A DNA stretch of 64,000 nucleotides, taken from Pycnococcus provasolii. Lineage: Eukaryota > Chlorophyta > Pseudoscourfieldiophyceae > Pseudoscourfieldiales > Pycnococcaceae. Within the stretch, counting starts at the first letter, position 1, and each line of letters starts with the position of its first letter. Below the pieces are notes generated by a model. The model saw nothing but the letters and a program-made list of their open reading frames with translations. It was not told the DNA's origin and did no database searches. The stretch is taken from contig OW568895.1 of the NCBI GenBank assembly GCA_938743325.2, positions 312,501-376,500 of the forward strand. Direction: 5' to 3'. Shown here in pieces: positions 55,866-64,000 of the stretch. Position numbers and translations under genes: made by a program.

Positions 55866-57149
55866 TTAGTTCACACGACCGGCTACCCAAACGGCGACCG
55901 TAATAAGAGCGCACGTCGCGCTGTGCGATCCGGATGTTGCCGGCGGTTGCGTGGTGGCCTGCGCCACCGATGTGGTTGGTGTGGTTGGTGTAGGAGTGGG
56001 GGCCACATTGGCCTTTGTCGTGGCGGTGGTTGCCGTGTTAGCATCAGTCGTTGTAGGAGTCAGTGTGGTGGTCGGCGCCTTAGTTGTTGGGGCCATCGTC
56101 GTCGTGGAAGCCGTGGTCGTGGGTATGTCCGCAAATGGCGGGACGGGCTTGCCATCTGGATCAAAGTAGATGGAAGGCGGCGGTGGTTCGTACGACGACG
56201 GCGGCGCAGACGTCGTGGTGGGCTTGGTTGTCGACGTCGTGGTGGGATTGGTTGTCGACGTCGAGGTGGGCTTGGTTGTCGACGTCGTGGTGGGCTTGGT
56301 TGTCGACGTCGTGGTGGGCTTGGTTGTCGACGTCGTGGTAGGCTTGGTTGTCGACGTCGTGGTGGGCTTGGTTGTCGACGTCGTGGTGGGCTTGGTTGTC
56401 GTGGTCGTGGGCGTAGTACTTACCTTCGTAGTAGTAGCTGTTGGCGCCGGCGTTGGCGTTGGCGTTGGCGTTGGCGTTGGCGTTGGCGTTCCTGACGTAT
56501 ACGTCTGCATGAAGGACACCACCTGCGAGTACGTCGGGTCAGACGAAGAAGGTACGGCGTGACCTGCGTTCGGGCTCGTCACGACGGTCGGCGACGTGAA
56601 CTTTGCCGCCTGCTCCTGACTCATGGTGTTGGAGATGATGAAGTCGTTCCCACCCATCCAGGCAAGTGCCGGCACGTTTCCGAACGGGCTGGCGGCGTTG
56701 ACGTTGGAGAGCACTCCCTGGTGCGTCGTCGTCAAATAGCCGCAGAACATGGCGGCAAACGAGAACGTGCCTTGCGGCGCGTGCGCAAGGTACACGGCAA
56801 CGAACGCGGCGCCTTGCGAGTATCCGAGTATGCCTGCGAATGGCCCTTGCGTCTCGACGACTCGGTCGAGTTCGGCGAGCGACTCGGCGGCCCAGTTCGG
56901 GTCCGTCGTCGGCTGGCCTTTTCCTCCTGTTGGGTCACGCAGCCACACGGATCCTGGGTACGGCGATTGTGCGAATACGAATTCGACGTTAGGGAACGAC
57001 GTTTGCAGTGCTTGCATTCCTCCGTCTGCGTTCTGGAACGCCGCCGCGGTTTGTCCTCCTCCGTGCAGGCATAGGACTTTCAACGCGAACGCAGGAACGT
57101 GTTGTGCAAGGATAAAAGCGACGAGAAGGAGAGACACGTTCCAACTCAT
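55866..57149 (-). CDS. Secreted FSH1-family serine hydrolase with mucin-like, possibly GPI-anchored tail
   Basis: The product is 427 residues from ATG 57149; the upstream open frame has no ATG. Signal peptide 1-22 (SLLLVAFILAQHVPAFA). The FSH1/serine hydrolase core (23-215) starts LKVLCLHGGGQ and has GILGYSQGAAF with Ser111, GGNDFI with Asp169 and AGHAVP with His197, a complete triad. FSH1 proteins are normally cytosolic (yeast FSH1, human OVCA2). Here the enzyme is secreted and followed by (PT)n and about seven KPTTTSTT repeats, a mucin-like O-glycosylation stalk. The very C terminus is hydrophobic (ATCALITVAVWVAG), suggesting a GPI attachment signal. A cell-surface esterase is inferred. Confidence 0.85.
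   Translation of the reverse strand: MSWNVSLLLVAFILAQHVPAFALKVLCLHGGGQTAAAFQNADGGMQALQTSFPNVEFVFAQSPYPGSVWLRDPTGGKGQPTTDPNWAAESLAELDRVVETQGPFAGILGYSQGAAFVAVYLAHAPQGTFSFAAMFCGYLTTTHQGVLSNVNAASPFGNVPALAWMGGNDFIISNTMSQEQAAKFTSPTVVTSPNAGHAVPSSSDPTYSQVVSFMQTYTSGTPTPTPTPTPTPTPAPTATTTKVSTTPTTTTTKPTTTSTTKPTTTSTTKPTTTSTTKPTTTSTTKPTTTSTTKPTSTSTTNPTTTSTTKPTTTSAPPSSYEPPPPSIYFDPDGKPVPPFADIPTTTASTTTMAPTTKAPTTTLTPTTTDANTATTATTKANVAPTPTPTTPTTSVAQATTQPPATSGSHSATCALITVAVWVAGRVN
56213..56400 (-). repeat. 24-bp coding tandem repeat (KPTTTSTT units)
   Basis: GTCGACGTCGTGGTGGGCTT with TGGTT recurs about seven times at 24-bp spacing, with single-base variants. An 18-30 bp GTTGGC run (56447-56490) encodes the preceding (PT)n. 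Confidence 0.9.
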
Positions 57150-58097
57150 TCTTATTCTTCTTGGGAATAAACAATGTTCGTTCAAGACGTCTTAAGGGGA
57201 ATGTTTTTATAAGATGACGTTGCAGCACGTCGTGGCCCCTCGCGAACCTTCGGCCTTGAAAAACCCTTCGGAAAAAAAAAAGGAAAAACCAAACCCCCAT
57301 TCGGCGACACTCACCTTAGTCTAGGGTGGTATGTAGGAACCCCCCTCCTCCCACCTCCCTCCTCCAGCACTCCAGAGCACCTCACACGACCTCGTGGTGA
57401 ACGGGCTCCCATGGTGGTCAGGTGGTGGGAGGAACACCCCTTAAGCGTTCGCCGAGCCTTGCTTTCCTTCTTGAGTAAAAAGTGTTTCTTGCAGGGGGTT
57501 TCAGCTTCTTTGCTTTCGTTGGGCGTTATGGACCCTAAAGTTTAAAGTTTACACCGGCACCGTACGTACAGTATGTAAACTGACCGTATGTAAATAGAGT
57601 GTAGACTAAAGTCGGTGCGCCTTGACTCAAGCCAGCCTTCGAAGCCATTGCGAGCAAGACCTTTGACAACCAAAGCAAAGGCTCCGCAAGCAAGGCACAA
57701 GCAAGGGCTCCGTGAGAGGTGAGACTTCTTTCTGAGTTAGGACCGGCCCTTGCACCGGCCGGCATTCTATGTACTGTAATAAGGCAATTCTACCTTAAGA
57801 ACTATGTAAGGCGTACTTCCTTCTCTTCGAAGTGGTTGATTTGGGGATCCCCTAGTTGTCGAACCAACTAATATTTATATTGTAAGTACTAGTTTCCCCT
57901 TGGCAGGATTCTATTCTCGAAGTAAGTGGTTTTTTTGTGATTTTGGGGATCCTCCCTTGTCCCTTGTACTTCTTAGGGAAAATATGAAAATATGAACGGC
58001 TCGTAGTAGTCGTTCGGATTTTATCCCGATTTATTTGTGTATATTTTATTTTTCAGATCGCAGTTCACGTTTTTTTTTATTATTTTTAATATATATA
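57150..58097. other. Divergent intergenic region, about 950 bp
   Basis: No gene is supported. AAAAACCAAACCCCCATTCGGC at about 57280-57303 belongs to the dispersed GGGGGTTTGG family, inverted. GTAAGT sites at 57882 and 57920 and TTTTATTTTTCAG at 58056 could bound a 5'-UTR intron (137 or 175 bp) of the carrier gene; splice-site shape only. Confidence 0.4.
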
Positions 58098-58946
58098 ATG
58101 CCGCAGCAGAAGAAGACTTGGATCGAGCTGAGCGGTGGCGCGTGCGGCGGTGTGGCCATGGTGCTCACGACCCACCCGCTCGACTTAGCGAAGACGCAAA
58201 TGCAAGCCAACCCATCCGCGTACCGGGGTGTGATGGACTGCCTCAAGCAAAACATGGCGGTGGAGGGACCGCGCGGACTCTACCGAGGTGTGCTGCCACC
58301 CACGCTTGTCGCTGCACCCTACCAAGCCTCCGCATTCGCAGGGTACGGCATCGGACAACAACTTGTCTCCTCCGCGACGGGACTCGACTCCACCAAAGGA
58401 TTCGGACAAATGCTCGCAGGTGGCATCTCCGGCTTCTTCACCACAACAGTCATATGCCCCGGTGAACGCATTAAGGTCGTCATCCAAACCTCCAAAGAAC
58501 CCCTGGGACTCGGCGGAGCGATGTCGCGCATCTTTGCAGAGGGTGGCATCAGCTCGCTCTTCCGTGGTTGGGAAGCGACGCTCGGACGCGAGGTACCAGG
58601 AGGTATGATTTACTGGGCGTGCTACAACACCTCGCGCCAGGCGATTGAGCCCGTCCAAAGCGTGCCGTCGTCTATGAAGGAGCTCTTCGGAGGTGGCATG
58701 GCGGGCGTCGGGTACTGGGTCTTCAGCCTTCCCGCGGACACCATCAAGAGCATGCAGCAGGCGAGCACAACGAACCTCAGCATGGCTGGCGCGGCGAAGC
58801 AGGTTATGTCGGAGAGCGGACCTCTCGGCTTCTGGCGCGGCTTCACGCCTGCGGTGCTTCGTGCGTTCCCTGCGAACGGCAGCACTTTCTTGGTGGCGAC
58901 AGCCGTGCGCAACTTCCTCAACGATCGATTCAACAAAGACGACTAA
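58098..58946 (+). CDS. Mitochondrial carrier (SLC25 family), carnitine/acylcarnitine or basic amino acid carrier-like
   Basis: The product is 282 residues from ATG 58098, with the standard three tandem repeats. Each carries a PX(D/E)XX(K/R) signature: HPLDLAKTQMQ (about 26), CPGERIKVVIQ (about 125) and LPADTIKSMQQ (about 214). Other family pieces are GPRGLYRGVLPP, GGISSLFRGWEATLGREVPGGMIYWACY and GPLGFWRGFTPAVLRAFPANGSTFL. The CPGERIK form is closest to carnitine/acylcarnitine and ornithine-type carriers; the substrate is not proven. It acts in the inner mitochondrial membrane. The upstream frame has no ATG, so 58098 is the start. Confidence 0.93.
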   Translation: MPQQKKTWIELSGGACGGVAMVLTTHPLDLAKTQMQANPSAYRGVMDCLKQNMAVEGPRGLYRGVLPPTLVAAPYQASAFAGYGIGQQLVSSATGLDSTKGFGQMLAGGISGFFTTTVICPGERIKVVIQTSKEPLGLGGAMSRIFAEGGISSLFRGWEATLGREVPGGMIYWACYNTSRQAIEPVQSVPSSMKELFGGGMAGVGYWVFSLPADTIKSMQQASTTNLSMAGAAKQVMSESGPLGFWRGFTPAVLRAFPANGSTFLVATAVRNFLNDRFNKDD

Positions 58947-59572
58947 AACAAGTCTATTCAACAAAGACGGCCGATTTTTTAATACCACAACTTTTATTCA
59001 CCGGTAAAAATAATCGCTACCCACGTATACATGTATGGTGACCACAGACGGATCCCCAAAGCAAAAGCAACACCCCCTGGGCAAAATCACCTCCTCTCCT
59101 GTCCTTTTCCTGCGCCGATCGCTTAAGCGTTTGCGACGACTATCGTAGTACCAATTAAACGTAACTTTATCTCGCTCGCTTCGAGCTTGCGTGCTTGTGT
59201 GCTTGCGTGCTTGCGTGTTTGTGTGCTTTCTGTGAAGCTTAGCTGTGCACAGTCTCTGTATCAGTCTACTCCTCGCTTTGGCTCCTTGCACTTTGGCTCC
59301 TTCAGTAATAGCTACAGGTATCTTTGGCTGTATCTTGCCGTTCACCCGTTCACACACCTTTCGAAGAGAAGATCGTTTGCGGCCGCTCAGCTTAAGTTTG
59401 CGGCCGCTCAGCTCAGCTCAGCTCGGCTCGGCTCGGCTCGATCGGGTCCTCCCGGACTCATAGCAGGCAGCTAGCTGGTGGTGGTGGTGACCAGTGAGTG
59501 GTCTCCAACCACAACACACGACACAAACACAAGACGGACGCAACGTAACATCGAAAGTGGCAAGATAAGATT
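58947..59572. other. Intergenic region with a GCGGCCGCTCAGCT duplication
   Basis: TTTGCGGCCGCTCAGCT occurs twice (59376 and 59398) and runs into (CAGCT)n and (CGGCT)n to about 59443. GTGCTTGCGTGCTTGCGTG repeats lie at about 59189-59224. No gene seen. Confidence 0.5.
59376..59443 (+). repeat. Direct repeat and CAGCT/CGGCT pentamer run
   Basis: Two copies of TTTGCGGCCGCTCAGCT spaced 22 bp, followed by CAGCTCAGCTCAGCT and CGGCTCGGCTCGGCTCG. Confidence 0.8.
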
Positions 59573-61522
59573 ATGCCGACGCTTGACGTTCCACAACAAT
59601 CAGGAGGTTCGACTTCTTCCACGTCCTCTTCAAGCAGACCGCGCTCTCTACGCGCGAAACTGGAAGAACGTGTGAAAACAGCACTCGCGCGAAGAGGCGT
59701 GAGCTCAACCAACGGATTCTGCCACCAGCTCCTTGTCGTCCTCTCAGAACGAATCGCAGCCATAGCCGTGCTCGCGGCGGTAATCGTCTTGGCAAGCTGG
59801 TATGTCTCCACGCTAGGAGATGACCACGTGCTGAAAACCTGGCACAGAGCGATGACGGGAGGGTCGGCACTGCCAAGCGACAAGCTGATATCGCAGCAAG
59901 TCGCTTCGGCAAGCGGAGAAAGCGGCGGTGGCGTGGACCCCGGCGGGTGCCGGTGCTCGGACGACACGTTTGGCGAGAACTGTGCCGGCGACTTTTATCG
60001 AAGCATCGAGTATCTGCCAGCGGCAAAGGAGGCTCTCAGCAAGTGCAACGAGAACGTTCCCGGCGCAAGCTTTCAGGCACGCGCGCTGCGAACGCAGCTC
60101 GAGCGGCTACAGAGCCCAGCGCTGTGCAAGGGTAATGGCCAGGATCAGCACCGCACGTTCACGCCGTTTCGACAGACGATGACGTATCGGCTCTATAAGA
60201 TACCCGAGGTGAATAACATGACGAGCGCGATGAGAATGGCCATTACCGCGCTGTCAGACGCGCACGTCGCAGGCTACGCCTTCCAATTCTTTCCGCGACG
60301 GCAGCTGCACGCAGGCCATGTGGACGAGAAGCCTGGCGCCGATCCGATACATCTCAGCCACAAAAATCCCAGCTGGCAAGCTAGCTGGTCGCAGAAGTTC
60401 TGCAACAAGGGCTTCGGCCTGCCCGTGGGGCTCTCGTGCTTCTTCGAGCAAGTGTCGCCGTGCCACGCGGAGGCGGGCATCGACAGCACGAATATCGAGC
60501 CAGCGGCGGTGCTGCAGCCTCCGCTTGGGATTTCCGTCGACAACGTTCCCACACCGTTCGATCGGCGAGGCGTGCACTGGTACGCGACGCAGCTTGCAGG
60601 CTACGTCTGGAGGCCCAACGAGCGCGTGCAGCACGTCGTCGAATCGTACGCCAAGGATGTGGGACTGCCTCACCTCGTCGGAGGATCGAATGGATGGCGA
60701 GCACGCCGGGCGATGAAGGACTTCAAGGGCGTGATTGGCCTCTATGTTCCCACGAGTATAGACTGCACGGAATTCCAGCACAACAAGCCGGCAGGCTGCG
60801 TATCCTTTCCCGAGTACATGAACTACGTCGAGCGCATGCGCAGACGGTACGGCGCTACGACCGTTCTGCTCGTGGCGGAGAATCACAGAGCGATTGCGGA
60901 GACGGGGTCGGAGAAGTACAAGATGTTCAAGTTCCACTACGCGGGCGCTCGCAAGTTTGCAGAGTCAAGCGATCAGCCGGAACCGGATGGCGCTAAGGCG
61001 AAGAAGTCGGTTGGCATTGACTTGGCAAAAGACATTGGGCTGAAGCAGCTAAAGACTGCGCTGGACGGCACACCTCTCGGAACACCGATGCCGACTGCCG
61101 ATTTGGTACTAACCGAGGTTCTTCGCATCGAGCTGCTGAGCCGGTGCGACATGATCGTCGCACCTTTCGGATACAGCACGTCCACGCTGGCTTATCAGCT
61201 AATGGCATACCGAAAAGGCTACTGGCCGCCATATGCGAGCGTTGACAGCATACCCATCGGCCGAGGTGGAATGCGTTACGAGGTGCGTAAGATTGCTGTA
61301 TTGGACGATCGCGACCGCAAGGAGGTGGAGTTGGCGCAGAAGGAGGCTGAGGCGCTCGCGCAACTGCGCAAGAATGGTGACGCGCGAGGCTACGGGTGCA
61401 TCTACGGCTACACGGGCGACATGCGGCTGTGTCCGTTGTATAAGCAGGCGAAGGCTTGGGACGACCGCGAGGAGGAGCTGAAAGTGGAGGCTGCTGGTAA
61501 GATCGTGAAGCTGAAAGGTTGA
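59573..61522 (+). CDS. Type II membrane glycosyltransferase, alpha-1,6-fucosyltransferase (FUT8/GT23)-like
   Basis: The product is 649 residues. A short Ser/Arg cytosolic tail precedes a signal-anchor (about 60-82, IAAIAVLAAVIVLASWYVS), typical of Golgi enzymes. A small Cys motif follows (GGCRCSDDTFGENC, EGF-like fragment, about 123-136). The C-terminal half carries the FUT8-like order: KGVIGLYVPTSIDC, then FPEYMNYVERMRRRYGATTVLLVAEN, then VLRIELLSRCDMIVAPFGYSTSTLAYQLM. These compare with the EYM..V...., VYLATDD and LS..DF.V..FSS...R.AYE.MQ elements of GT23. The canonical HxRRTDK Arg-Arg motif is not preserved here, so donor and acceptor are uncertain. The C terminus is charged. Confidence 0.55.
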   Translation: MPTLDVPQQSGGSTSSTSSSSRPRSLRAKLEERVKTALARRGVSSTNGFCHQLLVVLSERIAAIAVLAAVIVLASWYVSTLGDDHVLKTWHRAMTGGSALPSDKLISQQVASASGESGGGVDPGGCRCSDDTFGENCAGDFYRSIEYLPAAKEALSKCNENVPGASFQARALRTQLERLQSPALCKGNGQDQHRTFTPFRQTMTYRLYKIPEVNNMTSAMRMAITALSDAHVAGYAFQFFPRRQLHAGHVDEKPGADPIHLSHKNPSWQASWSQKFCNKGFGLPVGLSCFFEQVSPCHAEAGIDSTNIEPAAVLQPPLGISVDNVPTPFDRRGVHWYATQLAGYVWRPNERVQHVVESYAKDVGLPHLVGGSNGWRARRAMKDFKGVIGLYVPTSIDCTEFQHNKPAGCVSFPEYMNYVERMRRRYGATTVLLVAENHRAIAETGSEKYKMFKFHYAGARKFAESSDQPEPDGAKAKKSVGIDLAKDIGLKQLKTALDGTPLGTPMPTADLVLTEVLRIELLSRCDMIVAPFGYSTSTLAYQLMAYRKGYWPPYASVDSIPIGRGGMRYEVRKIAVLDDRDRKEVELAQKEAEALAQLRKNGDARGYGCIYGYTGDMRLCPLYKQAKAWDDREEELKVEAAGKIVKLKG

Positions 61523-62110
61523 GCCTCCGCCTTCCGGTGCCCGTGCTGTGCAGCTAGCTGTGTTCCTTTTCTTCTTTGTGTGTTGTGTTGTGTTGTGTTG
61601 TGTTGACACCCAACACACGCCAGTAATTTATTCAACATAAATATTCCTAATACAAGTTTCCAAAGCCCGAGCCTGTGCGTGCTTTGCCGTCGTTCGGGGA
61701 CGAAGAAGTCGTTCGGTTTGGGTCCCAGGGGGGTGAACAACAATCAGGCCGCAGAAACTCGCCAAACCTTGGCCACCGGCACCGTGTTGTTCCTGAATCT
61801 CGTACCTCTACCACCCCAAACACCTCACAAACTGACCTACGATAACGACGGACGGATGGGAGAGCGCCAGGCCGGCCACAGGGCTAGCGTTAGGAACCCT
61901 CCGTCAACTAGCTATAGCATGACATCACACGCAACACCAACACAAAGGAATAAACGTCAACTACCCTTAGCTCCGTCAACCCTCCGGAGCCCCCCCCAAG
62001 ATTCTCCCCAGATTCTCCCGGCAGCCCGGGGATTGTTTCGTCCTCCTGAGTGCAGAAGTTGCCCAAGTGGAAGTCACTTTCACCCCCCGGGGGTTGCTAT
62101 CGTGGGCACC
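61523..62110. other. Intergenic region with GTGTT repeat
   Basis: (GTGTT)n lies at 61576-61604. The frame leading into the next gene is open for about 144 codons upstream of 62111, but its codon use is not coding-like; treated as 5' flank. Confidence 0.45.
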
Positions 62111-62917
62111 ATGGGCGTCGCGTCGAGCTCTCCGTACTCGCTGCCGCCGCAAACGGTCGTGTTCGACCTGTACATGCAAGGCCAAGGCTGTGGCGGAAAT
62201 AGTTGCGAAAAACCGTCGTTCGAACGCCACAGCTACAACCCCGCCTTGCAGGCGTTCATGACATCCGTCGAGTTCGACGAGTTCAAGCGCAGGATGGATC
62301 CGCTGTGCTCGGGGTATAAAACACTCAACATGTCACTCGTGGCGATGTTGATTGTGCTTGCTGTACCTATTCCGCTCGTTCTGGGACTTATCTTGAAGAT
62401 TCCTGCGTTTCACGTGCCATTCATGCTTCTTACGCTTGGTGGGATATTTGCCTTGCACGGCAGAGTCGTATCAAACAACACCAATGTTGATGCGCAGGTG
62501 CAGCAGCTCGTGCAAGACTTTAACTTTCAGCACGTGAACGGCCGAGCGTCCCTCACGTACTTTTGCCTGCACACCGGCTTTTGCAAGCCGAAGCACGCGC
62601 GCATACACCGCGAGATCTGGATCGGCCCGTATATGACAACGCCTCAGTTTGCACCGGGTTATCACACGGCCGTGCAGATGGCCCCTCAGTCTCAGCCTGT
62701 GATGGGCCAGCCCATGCCCGTGTCTATGCAAGGTGCAGGTGGTTATGCTCCGTACCAACCGTACGGGCAGGGAGTGCCTCCCCCTTACCAATCACCGCAA
62801 ATACAACCACAGCAACCACAGCAACCACAGCAACCACCACAAGGCAACATGTACGGCCCTGGCGTGTCTGATCCGCCGATACCGAAGACGGAGGAAGGTC
62901 CTGTGACGCGCTACTAA
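62111..62917 (+). CDS. Hypothetical two-TM membrane protein with Pro/Gln-rich tail
   Basis: The product is 268 residues from ATG 62111. A soluble Cys-containing N terminus (MQGQGCGGNSCEKPSFERHSYNPALQAFMTSVEFDEF) precedes two hydrophobic segments, about 76-98 (MSLVAMLIVLAVPIPLVLGL) and about 103-120 (VPFMLLTLGGIFAL), forming a hairpin. A polar domain follows with paired cysteines (LTYFCLHTGFCKPKHARIHREIWIG). The tail (about 190-268) is Pro/Gln/Tyr/Gly-rich with QPQQPQQPQQPP and PPPYQSP, a PPxY-like site that could bind WW domains. No family is recognised. The position of the hairpin with a cytosolic Pro-rich tail recalls trafficking adaptors, but this is only a resemblance. Confidence 0.65.
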   Translation: MGVASSSPYSLPPQTVVFDLYMQGQGCGGNSCEKPSFERHSYNPALQAFMTSVEFDEFKRRMDPLCSGYKTLNMSLVAMLIVLAVPIPLVLGLILKIPAFHVPFMLLTLGGIFALHGRVVSNNTNVDAQVQQLVQDFNFQHVNGRASLTYFCLHTGFCKPKHARIHREIWIGPYMTTPQFAPGYHTAVQMAPQSQPVMGQPMPVSMQGAGGYAPYQPYGQGVPPPYQSPQIQPQQPQQPQQPPQGNMYGPGVSDPPIPKTEEGPVTRY

Positions 62918-64000
62918 CTAAGGAATTCGTTTACATTAAAAAAACGTTCAATAATTTTATTGACTTGATTCCATAACTCACGCGCATCCACTCGTCGTCA
63001 CATTTGTCACGTGAACTACCGTTCAGGCTGTCCGGCCCAATAAAGTAACCTCCAGGCCGGAGGACAATGTAGATCGTCGACCCCTCCTGGACCGATCAAG
63101 CTCATCACGGACCACCACCCCACTCGTGCACATGGTTAATGGATTCGACACAGAGGAAGCACGCGCACCACACGACGAGGTGGGCGCTAATGGTGGAGTG
63201 GGTGGAGTGGTGGACCAGTATGAGCTGGTGGTGGTCCACAGGGCGGGCGGTGCACATCATGCGAATGCATGCAGACGTGCCCTCAAGTGTATTCCCGCGA
63301 GAGCGACTATGACAACACATGCGCAAGGCTCGATGAGGGCAAAGAGGTTATCCTAGGAGGCTAGGACGAGGAGTACGGCTCGCAACACCAGAAGAGTAGG
63401 TATGCGCAATAGTATGCCGCTTACGGGGGCAATCCACCAGGCAATCGTGCGACAAGTGCGCCATACTGTGCACTTGTTATGAACTCTTTACTTCTTGAAA
63501 CTTAACCTTAGCTTAAGGCGTCAGGCGTGAGCCAAAAGCTTGGAGGATTGGAGCTTAATTAAGTGCTCAAGGAGAGTTGTTAAGAGTTATTAAGACCGGT
63601 GTGGGGAAGCGAGTTCGCTACATATTGGACTGTGGAGCTCGTGTTTGTTTGGCGCACGTGGCTTAAAAAAAGGTGTTTGTTTGGTTTCCAAGGGCCAAGG
63701 GGTGGCGCCGGTGATTGCGGTGGTGTGCGACGCAGCGTGACATGTCACACACATGTGCGACGCGGCGTGACATGTGCGACGCAGCGTGACTGCGTGACTG
63801 CGTGACAACTTCAGGACAACAGTTAACAAAGTCACAACTTAGTCCCGACCCCGAGTCCCGAGCGAGCGAGTTCACCCGACCCCGGGTCCCGACTTCCCAA
63901 ACCCTACTTTACTTTTTCAAGTTTGGAGGGAGGGGAGGGAGGTTTTCGCGCGGGGAGGGGCATTTCCAACATCGGAATCGTTTTGCGAAAGATGAAGGAG
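62918..64000. other. Terminal intergenic region, 1.1 kb
   Basis: No gene is supported up to the right edge. There are CACATGTGCGACG(C/T)(G/A)GCGTGACATG repeats at about 63736-63800 and CCCGACCCCGAGTCCCGA repeats at 63842-63893, the latter related to tracts near 8.4 and 13.75 kb. Confidence 0.4.

Noticed and set aside
61679-62110. In-frame N-terminal extension of the two-TM protein
   Set aside because: The frame is open but codon use is not coding-like; ATG 62111 begins the conserved-looking part.
63590-63900. Short frames near the right edge
   Set aside because: They arise from GTGACATGTGCGACG repeats and have no coding-like codon use.

Overview
The window is nuclear DNA of a eukaryotic microalga, most likely a green alga (chlorophyte, prasinophyte grade). 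The evidence is cytosolic RPL26, a PP2A B55 subunit, an SLC25 mitochondrial carrier, a plant-type adenylate kinase split by a short GT-AG intron, a plastid-type alpha/beta hydrolase, secreted proteins with Ser-Pro/poly-Pro linkers, and TGTAA motifs (the chlorophyte poly(A) signal) just after several stop codons. A Pycnococcus-like picoalga is a guess, not a demonstrated assignment. Two coiled-coil proteins of ciliary families suggest a flagellate or a lineage with a flagellate stage. Genes are compact, on both strands, mostly single-exon and GC-rich at third codon positions. The introns I can support sit at the 5' ends of genes.

Layout. 1-8.4 kb: the start of a gene leaving the left edge (-); an ARM-like/TIR protein resembling metazoan SARM1 (+); an unknown protein (-); a TSNAXIP1-like coiled-coil protein (-); adenylate kinase (+); a P-loop kinase (-). 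9.3-20.2 kb: a one-TM coiled-coil protein (+), an MFS/TMEM180-like transporter (-), a small unknown (+) convergent with PP2A B55 (-), a two-TM unknown (+) and RPL26 (-). 21.6-32.1 kb: a 3,412-residue secreted multidomain protein (LamG, IPT/TIG, filamin, ShKT, DUF2341, Kelch, poly-Pro) whose signal-peptide exon I placed behind a 308-bp intron. 34-49 kb: two small unknowns, an outer-dynein-arm-docking-like coiled coil (+), an XK-related scramblase-like membrane protein (-), a tandem FkbM methyltransferase (+), an alpha/beta hydrolase (+) and a C2H2 zinc-finger array fused to a PD-(D/E)XK-like domain (+). 49-64 kb: a large subtilase with a LamG-like tail (-), a RING protein (-), a secreted mucin-tailed FSH1-type hydrolase (-), a mitochondrial carrier (+), a FUT8-like glycosyltransferase (+) and a two-TM protein (+).

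There is no operon. Several genes share a cell-surface theme (giant adhesin-like protein, subtilase, mucin-like hydrolase, FkbM and FUT8-like enzymes). The TIR, XKR-like and zinc-finger/nuclease-like proteins are the best candidates for undescribed biology. Intergenic DNA is rich in short tandem repeats, four interstitial TTAGGG arrays and a dispersed GGGGGTTTGG motif. I found no rRNA, tRNA, CRISPR or intact transposon by eye.
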